Of a stretch of DNA of 64,000 bases, positions 34,049 through 44,480 are shown piece by piece; within the stretch, counting starts at the first letter, position 1, and each line of letters opens with the position of its first letter. The translations under genes were made by a program, and so were the position numbers. Below the pieces are notes generated by a model that worked only from the letters and a program-made list of their open reading frames with translations, had not been told where the DNA came from and did no database searches. This DNA comes from Ignatzschineria rhizosphaerae (GTDB lineage: Bacteria > Pseudomonadota > Gammaproteobacteria > Cardiobacteriales > Wohlfahrtiimonadaceae), in the NCBI RefSeq assembly GCF_022655595.1, contig NZ_CP093379.1:2476501-2540500 (forward strand). Direction: 5' to 3'.

Positions 34049-34379
34049 GAGTCACCTTTTTCTGAGGTTCAAAGGTTAAACCCACAACGCCTAAACTAAT
34101 TAAGATAAATGCAATAATTTTGGTATTAGATAGATGCGCATCGAAAAAGAGAATATCAATAATAGAGATGGCGACCATTCCAATAGCCGTCCATAGCGCA
34201 TAGGCAATTGAAATTTGTACTTTCGCAATACAGGCGACAAATGCAACAAACCCAAGTCCGTAAAATACGAGCATCAAAATAGAGGGCAAAATCATATTAA
34301 ACCCATCTGATAGTTTCATACAAACGGTTCCTATAACTTCGAAACAGATTGCGATGGCCATTAGTAATACAGCTGGCAT
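34041..34379 (-). CDS. SMR-family protein with the TM1 glutamate
   Basis: A 112-residue four-helix SMR protein. E14 (ICFEVIGTVCMKLSDGF) is the proton- and substrate-binding glutamate; the third-helix signature AYALWTAIGMVAISIID is present. It overlaps the 118-residue partner by eight bases. Paired SMR systems (EbrAB, MdtIJ) export drugs or polyamines as heterodimers; the substrate here is unknown. Confidence 0.85.
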   Translation of the reverse strand: MPAVLLMAIAICFEVIGTVCMKLSDGFNMILPSILMLVFYGLGFVAFVACIAKVQISIAYALWTAIGMVAISIIDILFFDAHLSNTKIIAFILISLGVVGLTFEPQKKVTHD

Positions 34380-34961
34380 AATCCCCTTCTCTATCTATTA
34401 TCTTTTAAATTTATGGATGTCATTCTACACACTTTTTTATGATTATTGCGATCTTATTCATATTCTTTGAGTTAAATCTGACTTCTTTTGAAACATTTAA
34501 TGAAGCGATCAAAGCTATTTTAAAAGACTTTTAAGGCTTTAACCTTCTCTGATTGATCCTGATATCTCTCGACAAACCTTAAGAATTCATCTTTCATAAA
34601 TCTTCTTAGTGCCCTAATAAACAAACTTCTAGATACACAACTCCGAAGTTAACGAGTAAATCTCTCGGCTTCAATCACTTCAATCAAAGTTAAGAGAAAC
34701 AAGCTAAGAAAAACAGATTAAACAATTGCGCATCTAAATTTTTCCCCAAAAATGCATATCACGCGAAAGTCTATTTCTATATAACCTGTCTACCCTCAAT
34801 GAACTATCACTTCTCTTATTACGCTTACTACAGGCGCGACTCTTTAGCATAGGAGTATATAAAAGCGCTTGCGTACTCATAGAGCAAATAATCCCTCTAA
34901 ACTAAAAAACCTGTGAAAAACGAAAGAAACCGTGGTTTTATCTTCTTTTTAGAAAAAACAT
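34380..34961. other. Intergenic region without a recognised gene
   Basis: About 580 AT-rich bases between the SMR pair and the initiator tRNA promoter. I see no convincing open frame, no long inverted repeat and no copy of the dispersed repeat. Genes to the left are mostly on the minus strand and to the right mostly on the plus strand. Confidence 0.5.
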
Positions 34962-34989
34962 TTGCATTTATGTGAAAGATATATATAAT
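34962..34989 (+). promoter_or_regulatory. Promoter of the initiator tRNA-rimP-nusA-infB operon
   Basis: TTGCAT (34962-34967), 16-base spacer, TATAAT (34984-34989), about 15 bases before the tRNA 5' end. Confidence 0.8.
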
Positions 34990-35003
34990 AGCTTCTTCAT
35001 TGA

Positions 35004-35080
<77 letters not shown>

Positions 35081-35092
35081 AACATAATAATA

Positions 35093-35117
35093 AAAGCCCG
35101 TTTTTAAGCGGGCTTTT
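35093..35117 (+). terminator. Terminator or attenuator between tRNA-fMet and rimP
   Basis: AGCCCG and CGGGCT with an 8-base loop and a run of five T. It lies 12 bases after the tRNA and 34 before rimP, so it probably ends most tRNA transcripts while allowing some read-through. Confidence 0.8.
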
Positions 35118-35150
35118 TGCTTATTCAATTTTTTATGGAAAGCTGCTTTT

Positions 35151-35627
35151 ATGCGTAAAGATCCTTATAATCTGACAGAACTTCTCTCTCCTTCAATCGA
35201 AGCGATGGGATACAAGCTTTGGGGCATTGAGTTTCATCCCAATACAAAAAATGCGATTCTTCGTCTTTATATAGATAAAGAAGATGGGATTGGCATTGAG
35301 GATTGTGAGATTGTGAGCAACCAAGTCGCAGGTCTTCTTGATGTTCATGATCCTATTACTATGGCTTATACTTTAGAAGTATCATCGCCAGGACTCGATC
35401 GTTACTTTTTCTACCCAGAACAGTTCGCAGCCTATAAAGATCAATTGATTGCCTTCCAACTACGTTCCGCAATCAATAACCGTCGCCGTTTTCAAGGTAA
35501 AGTCATTGACGTGACGGATACCGAATTAAGTATTAGTATGAAACTTGAAAATGACCAGTTTTCTGAAGAGCCGATATTAGTTCCTTTATCAAATATTGAT
35601 CGAGCACAACTCGTGATCGACTTTTAA
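35151..35627 (+). CDS. rimP: Ribosome maturation factor RimP
   Basis: A 158-residue cytosolic factor for 30S assembly. The family features are LLSPSIEAMGYKLWGIEF, RLYIDKEDGIGIEDCEIVS, and YTLEVSSPGLDRYF at the domain junction. GGAAAG precedes the ATG. It leads the operon rimP-nusA-infB-rbfA-truB, with nusA 24 bases downstream. Confidence 0.96.
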   Translation: MRKDPYNLTELLSPSIEAMGYKLWGIEFHPNTKNAILRLYIDKEDGIGIEDCEIVSNQVAGLLDVHDPITMAYTLEVSSPGLDRYFFYPEQFAAYKDQLIAFQLRSAINNRRRFQGKVIDVTDTELSISMKLENDQFSEEPILVPLSNIDRAQLVIDF

Positions 35628-35651
35628 AATTTATAAAAGAGAGTTCTCAAC

Positions 35652-37145
35652 ATGAATAATAAAGAAATAATGCTCGTTGCGGAAACCGTATCTAATGAAA
35701 AAGGCATCTCTCGTGATGAGATTTTTGCTGCATTAGAATTTGCGTTAGCAGCAGCTGCACGTAGAACTTATACCATTGATGTTGATCTTCGTATTGAGAT
35801 TAATAAAGCTGATGGTTCTTATCGTACATTCCGCCGCTGGATGGTGGTAGAAGATAATCTTCCTCAAGAAGAGCAAGTTCCTACACGCCAAATTACGCTT
35901 TCAGCGGCACAAATTGACGACCCAGAGATTCAAGTTGGGGACTTTATTGAAGATGAAATTGATAATATTCCATTTGCGCGCATTGGTGCACAAACGGCTA
36001 AACAGATCATTTTCCAAAAAATTCGTGAAGCAGAAAGAATGCAAATGGCTCGTCGCTATGAGCATCGTATCGGTGAGCTCATCCGTGGTACGGTAAAACG
36101 TATTGATCGCGGTAACTTCTATATTGATATCGGCGATAACGATGAAGCATTCTTAGCAAAAGAGAATATGATTCCTCGTGAATCTCTTCGTATCGGCAAT
36201 CAAATCCGTGCCGTTCTGGAAGAGATTAGTATGGATAATCCAAGAGGCCCACAGATCGTTCTTTCCAGAAGAAGTGATGATCTTATCAAAGCGCTTTTTG
36301 AGATTGAAGTCCCTGAGATTAACCAAGGTTCTATCGAGATCATTGCCGCAAGCCGTGATCCTGGTAGCCGCGCTAAAATTGCGGTAAAAACACATGATCA
36401 ACGTATCGATCCTGTAGGTGCTTGCGTGGGAATGCGTGGTTCACGTGTTCAAAATATTACTAAAGAACTCGCAGGAGAGCGTGTTGATATCGTACTTTGG
36501 GATGAAAATCCTGTACAGTTCGTCATCAACGCCATGTCACCTGCAGAAGTTCTCTCTGTTGTGGTCGATGAGGATCATCACATGATGGATATCGCGGTTA
36601 GCCAAGATAAACTTTCTCAGGCAATTGGCCGTGGCGGACAAAACGTTCGCTTAGCATCAAAACTCACAGGTTGGGAACTCAACGTCATGGGTAGTGAAGA
36701 TGCACAACAAAAATATGAGAAAGAATCAGGTCGTACGCTGGATCTCTTCATGGAAGGTCTTAACGTGGATGAAGAGGTTGCTGAAATCCTCATCCGTGAA
36801 GGATTCTCCACCATTGAAGAAGTTGCTTATGTCCCTGTTGTCGAGATGCTTGAAATTGAAGAGTTTGATGAAGATATCATCGAAGCCCTTCGTGATGCCG
36901 CTGTTGAAGCATTAAATAATAAGAAAGCATTACTCCAAAACTTAGGGGATGCAGCACCAACTCCAGAACTCATCAGCGCACTTGATGACAATGAGTTACT
37001 TGCCATTACACTCGCAAAAAATAATATTCGCACATTAGATGATTTAGCAGAACTCTCAACAGATGAGCTATGCGAACTCATTGCAATCGATGAAGAAGAT
37101 GCAAGTAAGTATATTATGGCTGCAAGACAGAGCTGGTTTGAATAA
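35652..37145 (+). CDS. nusA: Transcription termination/antitermination factor NusA
   Basis: RNA polymerase-binding elongation factor, 497 residues. Order: N-terminal polymerase-binding domain (1 to about 130), S1 domain (GELIRGTVKRIDRGNFYIDIG near 137), two KH domains (VGACVGMRGSRVQNI and LSQAIGRGGQNVRLA), and two acidic C-terminal AR repeats (EEVAEILIREGFSTIEEVAYV and the last 70 residues) as in the E. coli form. Confidence 0.97.
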   Translation: MNNKEIMLVAETVSNEKGISRDEIFAALEFALAAAARRTYTIDVDLRIEINKADGSYRTFRRWMVVEDNLPQEEQVPTRQITLSAAQIDDPEIQVGDFIEDEIDNIPFARIGAQTAKQIIFQKIREAERMQMARRYEHRIGELIRGTVKRIDRGNFYIDIGDNDEAFLAKENMIPRESLRIGNQIRAVLEEISMDNPRGPQIVLSRRSDDLIKALFEIEVPEINQGSIEIIAASRDPGSRAKIAVKTHDQRIDPVGACVGMRGSRVQNITKELAGERVDIVLWDENPVQFVINAMSPAEVLSVVVDEDHHMMDIAVSQDKLSQAIGRGGQNVRLASKLTGWELNVMGSEDAQQKYEKESGRTLDLFMEGLNVDEEVAEILIREGFSTIEEVAYVPVVEMLEIEEFDEDIIEALRDAAVEALNNKKALLQNLGDAAPTPELISALDDNELLAITLAKNNIRTLDDLAELSTDELCELIAIDEEDASKYIMAARQSWFE

Positions 37146-37196
37146 TATGAATAGATAATTTTAGCTAGACATAGAGTGTCTACTTGGAAGATAAGA

Positions 37197-39821
37197 ATGA
37201 GTGAAAAAGATAAAACAAAAAGCCCATCAAAAATTACGTTAAAACGCAAAACCCATACAGAGTTAAAAGTTGAAACAGCTCCTGGGCAAGCACGTACGGT
37301 TCCTGTTGAGGTTCGTCGTAAACGTACTTATGTGAAGCAGAAACCTGAAGACAATGTTGTAACACCAGATGAGATGGATATCTCAGTTGCAGCGGAAGAA
37401 TCAGTTTCTGACGCTTCGGCTGTTGCTCAAAAAGCAGAAAAAACTGAGGCTCTTCCGGTAGACACCCCTGAACCAAAAGTAGAAATCGTAAAACAAGAAG
37501 TGAATACTTCAGAGAACACAGATAAAGCCGAGATGGAAGCAAAACGAAAAGCGGAACAAGAGGCAAAACGCCTTGAAGCTGATAGAGTTCAAAAAGAACG
37601 TCAAGTCGCTGCTAAAGAGCGCGCAGAACGCGAACTTGAAGAGAAAAAAGAAGCTGCAAAAGCGAAAAAAGAACAGCGTGATCGTGCACAACAAGAAGAG
37701 ATTGCTCGTCTTAATCGCATGGCATCAGCCACAGAAAAACCGGTATCAAAAGTAGCGATTCAATTCCAAACACAAGAGGAAGAAGCGCCTGTTGAAGAAC
37801 CTGTTATCGAACCTATTGTTAATGATGAAGAGGATGCACCGATTATTAAATCTGTGAAACGTTCTCCAAAATTAGAAGAAGGTAGTGCTGATAAGAAACC
37901 TCGTAAATCTAATGCTCGTCGTCATGATCGTGATGATAAAGATTTACGTGCGGAGATCTCTCTTAAGCGTGAAAATAAACGAGGTAATAGCCAAAACCGC
38001 CGTCAAACCAAACGCTCACAAGCACCACAACAACATGGTTTCCAATTGCCAACTGTCACAAAACAGGTGGAAGTAGATTTAGGTGAAACCATTAGCGTTG
38101 CAGATCTTGCACACAAAATGTCAGTGAAAGCCGCTGAAGTTATTAAAGCGCTCATGAACTTGGGTTCAATGGTGACAATTAACCAATTACTTGATCGTGA
38201 AACTGCAGCCATTGTGGTTGAAGAGATGGGTCATACCTTTAAATTTGTAAGTGAAAATCCTCTAGAAGAAGAGCTCATCGCTTCAATTGAACAAGGGGGT
38301 ACAGATCTTATTAAACCTCGTCCTCCTGTTGTAACAATCATGGGTCATGTTGACCATGGTAAAACATCACTTCTTGACTATATCCGTAAAGAACATGTTG
38401 CAAGCGGTGAAGCAGGTGGGATTACTCAGCACATCGGTGCATATCATGTAAAAACAGATAAAGGCGTAATCTCGTTCTTAGATACTCCAGGACACAGTGC
38501 ATTCGCCGCAATGCGTGCTCGTGGGGCAAAAGTCACAGATATCGTGGTACTTGTTATCGCAGCAGATGATGGCATCATGCCACAAACAATTGAAGGGATT
38601 CAGCATGCTAAAGCATCTAATACGCCGGTGATTGTGGCGGTAACTAAAGTGGATAAACCTACCGCTGATAAAGATCGTATCATGTCAGAATTGACACAAT
38701 ACGGCATTGTTTCTGAAGAGTGGGGCGGTGAGAACCTCTTTGCCTTTGTTTCTTCAAAAACAGGGGAAGGCATTGACCATCTATTAGATCAGATCTTAGT
38801 ACAAGCGGAAGTTTTAGAACTAAAAGCAATTGCTGAAGGTCCTGCTCGTGGTTCTGTGATTGAGTCTAAGCTCGATCGTGGTCGTGGTCCTGTTGCTTCT
38901 ATCTTAGTTCAATCAGGTCTTCTTAAAAAAGGGGATATCCTTCTTGCCGGTTATGAATATGGCCGCGTAAGAGCATTGATTGATGAAAATGGACAACAAG
39001 TTGATAGCGCGTCTCCTTCTATTCCGGTAGAAGTAATTGGTCTATCTGGGGTTCCTAATGCAGGGGACGAAGTTATGGTCGTTCCTGATGAGCGTAAAGC
39101 CCGTGAAATTGCGCTTTTCCGTCAAGGTAAATTCCGTGAGATCAAACTTGCAAGACAACATAAATCAAAACTTGAAAACCTCTTTAATTCAATGGGTGAA
39201 GCAGAAACAAAACGCCTCAACATTGTGCTTAAAGCAGACGTTCAAGGTTCTATCGAAGCAATTGTTAATGCGCTTCATGAGTTATCAAATGATGAAGTAA
39301 CGGTAACCGTTGTCGCAAGTGGCGTAGGTGGTATTACAGAATCTGATGCAAACTTAGCAGTCTCTTCTGATGCACTTGTCATTGGATTTAACGTTCGTGC
39401 GGACAATAGTGCTCGTAGAATTATTGAAGAAGAAGGTTTATCTCTTTACTACTACAGCGTGATCTATGATGTCATTGATGAAGTGACAAAAGCATTAATT
39501 GGTAAACTTGCTCCACAATTTAAAGAACAAATCATTGGTATCGCAGAAGTTCGTGATGTCTTTAGATCTCCAAAAATTGGAGCAATTGCCGGCTGTATGG
39601 TAACGGAAGGTTTAATTAAACGTCATAGCCCAATCCGTGTCCTTCGTGATAATATTGTGATCTATGAAGGCGAACTTGAATCATTACGTCGCTTTAAAGA
39701 TGACGTTAACGAAGTTCGTGCAGGTATTGAGTGTGGTATCGGTGTGAAAAACTATAATGATGTTCGCACAGGTGACCAAATCGAAGTATTTGAAACAGTG
39801 GAAGTAGAACGCAAACTATAA
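37197..39821 (+). CDS. infB: Translation initiation factor IF-2
   Basis: GTPase that places initiator tRNA on the 30S subunit. From the ATG at 37197, preceded by GGAAG, it has 874 residues. A long charged, repetitive N-terminal region (about 1-285, rich in [15 protein letters not shown]-type helix) leads to the IF2-N module, the G domain with [17 protein letters not shown] and TKVDK, and the C-terminal beta-barrels binding fMet-tRNA. An upstream start at 37176 would add seven residues without a ribosome site. The stop overlaps the rbfA start. Confidence 0.97.
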   Translation: MSEKDKTKSPSKITLKRKTHTELKVETAPGQARTVPVEVRRKRTYVKQKPEDNVVTPDEMDISVAAEESVSDASAVAQKAEKTEALPVDTPEPKVEIVKQEVNTSENTDKAEMEAKRKAEQEAKRLEADRVQKERQVAAKERAERELEEKKEAAKAKKEQRDRAQQEEIARLNRMASATEKPVSKVAIQFQTQEEEAPVEEPVIEPIVNDEEDAPIIKSVKRSPKLEEGSADKKPRKSNARRHDRDDKDLRAEISLKRENKRGNSQNRRQTKRSQAPQQHGFQLPTVTKQVEVDLGETISVADLAHKMSVKAAEVIKALMNLGSMVTINQLLDRETAAIVVEEMGHTFKFVSENPLEEELIASIEQGGTDLIKPRPPVVTIMGHVDHGKTSLLDYIRKEHVASGEAGGITQHIGAYHVKTDKGVISFLDTPGHSAFAAMRARGAKVTDIVVLVIAADDGIMPQTIEGIQHAKASNTPVIVAVTKVDKPTADKDRIMSELTQYGIVSEEWGGENLFAFVSSKTGEGIDHLLDQILVQAEVLELKAIAEGPARGSVIESKLDRGRGPVASILVQSGLLKKGDILLAGYEYGRVRALIDENGQQVDSASPSIPVEVIGLSGVPNAGDEVMVVPDERKAREIALFRQGKFREIKLARQHKSKLENLFNSMGEAETKRLNIVLKADVQGSIEAIVNALHELSNDEVTVTVVASGVGGITESDANLAVSSDALVIGFNVRADNSARRIIEEEGLSLYYYSVIYDVIDEVTKALIGKLAPQFKEQIIGIAEVRDVFRSPKIGAIAGCMVTEGLIKRHSPIRVLRDNIVIYEGELESLRRFKDDVNEVRAGIECGIGVKNYNDVRTGDQIEVFETVEVERKL

Positions 39822-40213
39822 TGAGTAATAATTCACGTTTAAAACGCATAGATGAGCAGCTCCGTCAGGAGCTCTCAATGCTTATTCGCAAAGAGATCAG
39901 TGATTCACGTGCCATGATGGTTTCCATCACCTTAGTGGAAACGGTACGGGACTTTTCTCAAGCTAAAGTCTATATCACCTATTTAGGTCCTAAAGAGGAA
40001 CGAGGTGAAATTATCGACTTACTCCATGAGTATGGTCCTGAATTTCGCCGTCAACTTGGGAAGATATTACGCTTACGGACGATTCCTCGTTTTCATTTTA
40101 TTTACGATGATCTCCTTGAAAAGAGTAATGCGATCACTTCCCTTATTACAGAAGCGATTCGTTCCGACGAACTAAAAGCTGAGAAAAATCGCCCAGATGA
40201 ATCAGAAGATTAA
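39821..40213 (+). CDS. rbfA: Ribosome-binding factor A
   Basis: A 130-residue cold-adaptation and 30S maturation factor with a KH-like fold: RLKRIDEQLRQELSMLIRKE at the start and LRLRTIPRFHFIYDDLLEKS toward the end. It begins with the last base of infB (TAATG) and overlaps truB by 17 bases, so translation of all three is coupled. Confidence 0.96.
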   Translation: MSNNSRLKRIDEQLRQELSMLIRKEISDSRAMMVSITLVETVRDFSQAKVYITYLGPKEERGEIIDLLHEYGPEFRRQLGKILRLRTIPRFHFIYDDLLEKSNAITSLITEAIRSDELKAEKNRPDESED

Positions 40214-41117
40214 ACATAAACGCCGTCATATTGACGGCATTTTGCTTTTAGATAAACCTAAAGGCATCACTAGTAACCACATTTTACAAAGAGTAAAAAG
40301 ACTCTTCAATGCTGAAAAAGCAGGCCATAGCGGAACATTAGATCCCATGGCAACAGGCATGCTGCCCATCTGTTTTGGAGAAGCAACCAAATTTGCAGGT
40401 CAACTTCTGGATAACCACAAAACTTATCAGTTTACCTGTAAGCTTGGGGAAAAAACCTCAACCGGAGATGCCGAAGGCGAAATTATTGAAACAAAGGCTA
40501 TTGCGGAAAATTTAACAGCCTCACACATAGAAAATGCCCTCAATAGCTTTCTTGGGGAGATCTCCCAAATTCCTCCAATGGTTTCCGCTCTTCATCATGA
40601 AGGTAAAAGACTTTATGAACTCGCGCGAGAAGGAATTGAGGTTGAGAGAAAAGCCCGTAATATTACGATTTTGTCACTGACTTTAGATGAGTTTAATGAA
40701 ACCTCTTTTACCGCAACCGTTACCTGTTCTAAAGGGACTTACGTTAGAGTATTAGCAGAAGATATTGCCCAAAACTTACAAACAGTGGGGCATTTAACAA
40801 TGCTTAGAAGAGTGACTATTCATCCTTTTGAAAATGAGACCTTAATTCCTTTTTCAAAAATAGAATCATTAAAAGATCAATTAGATAGTTTAGATGCTTT
40901 ATTACTTCCGATTGATCGTGCCGTCACTGATTTACCAATACTCACCTTTAATCAGGAGGATTCTGCCCGCATTCTTCATGGACAAAGGATACGAATAGAA
41001 GGTACACTCGATAGTAATTTATATCGCCTCTACAGTGACGATAACCAATTTTTAGGGATCGGTGCGCCTAATACGCCAACCTCAATTGGCCCGAAACGCA
41101 TCATCCAACAAAGTTAA
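40197..41117 (+). CDS. truB: tRNA pseudouridine(55) synthase TruB
   Basis: A 306-residue enzyme forming pseudouridine 55 in the T-loop of tRNAs. The catalytic aspartate is D49 in HSGTLDPMATGMLP; GILLLDKPKGITSN and CSKGTYVRVLAEDIA are other family motifs, and a PUA-like C-terminal end is present. The ATG lies inside rbfA. Last gene of the operon. Confidence 0.96.
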   Translation: MNQKIKHKRRHIDGILLLDKPKGITSNHILQRVKRLFNAEKAGHSGTLDPMATGMLPICFGEATKFAGQLLDNHKTYQFTCKLGEKTSTGDAEGEIIETKAIAENLTASHIENALNSFLGEISQIPPMVSALHHEGKRLYELAREGIEVERKARNITILSLTLDEFNETSFTATVTCSKGTYVRVLAEDIAQNLQTVGHLTMLRRVTIHPFENETLIPFSKIESLKDQLDSLDALLLPIDRAVTDLPILTFNQEDSARILHGQRIRIEGTLDSNLYRLYSDDNQFLGIGAPNTPTSIGPKRIIQQS

Positions 41118-41171
41118 ATTTTTTAATTGAGATTCACTTTTTTAATTTTTAATATTTATTTTGGAGGGTTT

Positions 41172-42425
41172 ATGAGTTATCAACATATAGTTGTGCCAAC
41201 GGGTGAGAAAATTACCATTAACAAGGATTTTTCTCTCAATGTACCCAATAATCCCATCATCCCTTTTGTTGAAGGGGATGAGGTGGGTGCAGAAATCACC
41301 CCAGTGATGAAAAAAGTCATTGATGCTGCTGTTGAGAAAGCTTATGGAAATGAGAAAAAAATCTCATGGATGGAAGTTTACGCAGGTGAAAAATCTACAA
41401 AAGTTTACGGTAAAGATGAATGGTTACCTAAAGAGACTTTAGATGCGCTTAAAGAGTTTATTGTTTCTATTAAAGGCCCTTTAACAACACCAGTTGGTGG
41501 CGGTATCCGTTCACTTAACGTAACAATGCGTCAAACACTTGATCTTTATCTCTGTATGCGCCCCGTACAATACTTTGCCGGCGTTCCTTCACCTGTGAAA
41601 GAGCCTGAAAAAGTAGATATGGTTATTTTCCGTGAAAACTCAGAAGATATCTATGCAGGTATCGAGTGGGAAGCAGGATCACCGGAAGCAAAAAAAGTGA
41701 TCGATTTCTTACAAGGGGAGATGGGCGTTAACAAAATTCGTTTCCCAGAGACTTCAGGTATTGGAATTAAGCCTGTTTCAATCGAAGGAACTAAACGCCT
41801 TGTTCGTAAAGCGATTCAATACGCCATCGACAATGATAAACCTAATGTCACCCTTGTACATAAAGGAAATATCATGAAATTCACAGAAGGTGGATTCCGT
41901 GATTGGGGATATGAGCTTGCTCGTGAAGAATTTGGGGCAACCTTAATTGGTAATGGTCCATGGTGTGAATTTAAAAACCCAAAAACAGGAAAAATGATCA
42001 CTGTTAAAGATAGTATCGCTGATGCTTTCTTACAACGTATCCTTTTTGAACCTGAAAAATATACCGTTGTGGCAACATTAAACTTAAATGGTGACTACAT
42101 CTCAGATGCGCTCGCTGCGCAAGTGGGTGGTATCGGTATTGCGCCAGGGGCGAACCTTTCAGATTCCATCGCGATTTTTGAAGCAACTCATGGTACAGCA
42201 CCTGATATTGCCGGTAAGAATATTGTCAATCCTGGTTCCATTATTTTATCAGCAGAGATGATGCTTCGTCATTTAGGCTGGACTGAAGCTGCTGATTTAG
42301 TCATTAAAGCGTTAAATGGGGCTATTAGTTCGAAGAAAGTGACTGCAGACTTCGCTAAGATGATGAAAGATGCAACACAAGTCTCTACAAGCGAATTTGG
42401 AGACGTAATGATTAGCAATATGTAA
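41172..42425 (+). CDS. icd: Isocitrate dehydrogenase, residues of the NAD-dependent type
   Basis: TCA-cycle enzyme oxidising isocitrate to 2-oxoglutarate; 417 residues from the ATG at 41172, preceded by GGAGG, and collinear with E. coli Icd. Substrate residues around S114 (GGIRSLNV; S113 in E. coli) are kept. The adenosine-binding site differs: the NADP-specific K344 and Y345 of E. coli are D345 and I346 here ([10 protein letters not shown]), and Y391 and R395 are A392 and K396 (VTADFAKMM). These are changes that switch specificity toward NAD in engineered and natural enzymes, so NAD use is inferred. A strong terminator follows. Confidence 0.95.
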   Translation: MSYQHIVVPTGEKITINKDFSLNVPNNPIIPFVEGDEVGAEITPVMKKVIDAAVEKAYGNEKKISWMEVYAGEKSTKVYGKDEWLPKETLDALKEFIVSIKGPLTTPVGGGIRSLNVTMRQTLDLYLCMRPVQYFAGVPSPVKEPEKVDMVIFRENSEDIYAGIEWEAGSPEAKKVIDFLQGEMGVNKIRFPETSGIGIKPVSIEGTKRLVRKAIQYAIDNDKPNVTLVHKGNIMKFTEGGFRDWGYELAREEFGATLIGNGPWCEFKNPKTGKMITVKDSIADAFLQRILFEPEKYTVVATLNLNGDYISDALAAQVGGIGIAPGANLSDSIAIFEATHGTAPDIAGKNIVNPGSIILSAEMMLRHLGWTEAADLVIKALNGAISSKKVTADFAKMMKDATQVSTSEFGDVMISNM

Positions 42426-42450
42426 TCATTATTTTCTCTAGAGAAGGAAA

Positions 42451-42475
42451 AAGCCTCTAATAAAATTAGAGGCTT
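42451..42475 (+). terminator. Terminator of icd
   Basis: AAGCCTCTAAT, AAA, ATTAGAGGCTT followed by TTTT: a perfect 11-bp stem. Confidence 0.9.
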
Positions 42476-42571
42476 TTTTGTGTCCGGTCATTTTTGTTCT
42501 ATAGGTTACTAATTAATGCATAACTAACAATTCAATGGAACAACTAACTCCCTTACTTTCTTACTTAAATA

Positions 42572-42775
42572 TTAAGCAGGTTTACAAACAGTTGTTTGAA
42601 GACCACGATCTGACTCTTTGGCATCAAACTCAACTTTTTGACCTTCCGCTAAAGTACGAAAGCCATCACCTTGGATAGTAGAGAAATGTACGAATACATC
42701 AGCACCACCGTCATCAGGAGTGATAAAACCGAATCCTTTGGATTCATTGAACCATTTTACAGTTCCAATACGCAT
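42572..42775 (-). CDS. Cold-shock domain protein (Csp family)
   Basis: A 67-residue single OB-fold nucleic-acid chaperone: [20 protein letters not shown] with RNP1, then [17 protein letters not shown] with RNP2. The ATG at 42775 with GAGGT upstream is chosen; the frame extends 13 codons upstream without family support. Which Csp paralogue (C, D or E type) is not decidable. A strong leader hairpin lies 55-83 bases before the start. Confidence 0.92.
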   Translation of the reverse strand: MRIGTVKWFNESKGFGFITPDDGGADVFVHFSTIQGDGFRTLAEGQKVEFDAKESDRGLQTTVCKPA

Positions 42776-42829
42776 AAAAAACCTCAAAAATAAATCTATA
42801 TGATTTAAAATCATATTTAAAAATAGAAA

Positions 42830-42858
42830 CTGTCTACGCTACATTTGTAGGTAGACAG
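42830..42858 (-). promoter_or_regulatory. Leader hairpin upstream of the csp gene
   Basis: CTGTCTAC and GTAGACAG pair perfectly, and the enclosed CTACAAATGTAG can form a second small stem. It is in the divergent region with folK, upstream of csp. Structured 5' leaders control several cold-shock genes; an operator is the alternative. Confidence 0.45.
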
Positions 42859-42925
42859 CTCTAACATTAAGCGGAAATTCCACTAAATGCAAGATATATA
42901 TTTTAATTATTTAAAAAGGTCCTCT

Positions 42926-43405
42926 ATGCACATCGCTTACCTATCCCTTGGTTCAAACATTAATAATCCTCTTGAACAGATCAAAATCGCCCTCAAAGAG
43001 ATTGATAATATTCCAAAAATTAATCTATTAAATATTTCCTCTCTTTATAAAACACCGCCTATTGGGCCAAAACAACCCGATTTTATTAATGCCGCTATTA
43101 AGATTAATACCTCACTTTCAGCACATGATCTGCTCACAAAAATGCAAGAAATAGAGCAAGCACATCATCGAAAAAGAGAGATCCATTGGGGGCCTAGAAC
43201 GCTTGATATTGATATAATTTTATTTAATAAAGAGCAGATCTCTACAGAAAGACTCACCGTTCCACACCCTTTTATGCAAGAGCGAGCTTTTGTTTTGGTT
43301 CCTTTACTGGAAATAGAACCCATGCTAGAAACACCACAACATGGCTCCTTACAAGAGATCTTAAACAAATTGCCAGAGCGCCATGAAATTCAAATCATTG
43401 CATAA
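42926..43405 (+). CDS. folK: Dihydropterin pyrophosphokinase
   Basis: Folate-pathway enzyme transferring pyrophosphate from ATP to 6-hydroxymethyl-7,8-dihydropterin. From the ATG at 42926 (AAGGT upstream) it has 159 residues: IAYLSLGSNINNP at the start and the HPPK signature WGPRTLDIDIILF near residue 90-102. A 13-codon upstream extension lacks similarity. Single gene, divergent from csp. The following 280 bases hold nothing else that I recognise. Confidence 0.95.
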   Translation: MHIAYLSLGSNINNPLEQIKIALKEIDNIPKINLLNISSLYKTPPIGPKQPDFINAAIKINTSLSAHDLLTKMQEIEQAHHRKREIHWGPRTLDIDIILFNKEQISTERLTVPHPFMQERAFVLVPLLEIEPMLETPQHGSLQEILNKLPERHEIQIIA

Positions 43406-43687
43406 TATTAAAGTTTAATTCGCCATTAATCTTCCCATAATAGTCTCTTAAATATCTTCAGGTGATTTTGATAAATCTTCCATAATCACCGATTTTGAGA
43501 GTAAAAATTAAAAAAGATAATCCTTTCCTAAAAGGATCCTATCCCAAATCTATTAATGATTTTAAAGTCACTTCTCTTTGAAATCTTCGTAAAACCCCGA
43601 GATTTATCTCGTAAGATCAGCTCATAATAATATCGTTCAATAAATTTAAAATTGCGATTATTCCCCAAAACAACAAAAGGATTTTCT

Positions 43688-44281
43688 ATGAAAAAAATTG
43701 TCATTGCTAGTAATAATGCCGGTAAGATTGCTGAATTTAAAGCACTTTTTGAGCCATTAGGAATTGAAACACTCTCTTTAAAAGAGGCAGGAATTATTTC
43801 AGATCCTGAAGAGACAGGCCTTACTTTTATCGAAAATGCCCTTATTAAAGCAAGAAACGCGGCCAAAATAAGTGGATTACCTGCGCTAGCTGATGATTCA
43901 GGCCTTGTTGTCCCCCATTTAAATGGCGAACCTGGCATTTACTCAGCAAGATATAGCGAAGAAGCAACCGATAGTGCTAATAATGCCAAGCTATTACAAA
44001 AAATGAGCAACTTTCAAGATCAGGAACGCGCCGCTTACTTTAAAGCTGTTTTAGTCCTTGTTCGTGATGAAACAGATCCCGTTCCTTTAATTGCTGAAGG
44101 GGAAGCTCATGGTTTTATTACGAAAGAAATTTTAGGTTCTGGCGGATTTGGCTACGATCCTCTCTTCTATTTTCCTGATAAATCTCAAACTTTTGGCGAA
44201 TTATCGAGTGAGGAAAAAAATCAAATTTCACACCGAGCGATCGCTCTTCAAAAGCTATCAACAAAATTAAATACTTTATAA
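43688..44281 (+). CDS. rdgB: Non-canonical purine NTP pyrophosphatase RdgB
   Basis: House-cleaning enzyme hydrolysing ITP, dITP and XTP. From the ATG at 43688, with AAGGA upstream, it has 197 residues. Motifs: IVIASNNAGKIAEF, LADDSGLVVPHLNGEPGIYSARY, GFGYDPLFYFPD and QISHRAIALQKL. It appears monocistronic and is followed by a 410-bp gap containing DnaA boxes. Confidence 0.96.
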   Translation: MKKIVIASNNAGKIAEFKALFEPLGIETLSLKEAGIISDPEETGLTFIENALIKARNAAKISGLPALADDSGLVVPHLNGEPGIYSARYSEEATDSANNAKLLQKMSNFQDQERAAYFKAVLVLVRDETDPVPLIAEGEAHGFITKEILGSGGFGYDPLFYFPDKSQTFGELSSEEKNQISHRAIALQKLSTKLNTL

Positions 44282-44298
44282 ACAACTAGATAGAACAG

Positions 44299-44480
44299 TT
44301 ATACACAAAAAATTTAAATCAAGGTAGGATAAGTTATCCACAAAAATGTGGATAAGTAGTGGATAACTTTCATCTTTTTTATCGACAAACTCCTCCATAT
44401 ATTTGTACATGGACTTTTCAACAGCGAAAAATAGGCTTAAGATAAGTTATTCACTGATTTTTACCAAAAACTGTGGATAA
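44299..44480. other. DnaA-box cluster, rdgB-brnQ intergenic region
   Basis: Exact TTATCCACA boxes at 44334-44342, 44347-44355 and 44472-44480, plus one-mismatch boxes at 44299-44307 (TTATACACA) and 44358-44366 (TTATCCACT on the minus strand). The first two exact boxes face each other four bases apart. The next 200 bases to the brnQ start are extremely AT-rich, like a DNA unwinding element. A candidate origin or DnaA-titrating locus. Confidence 0.6.
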
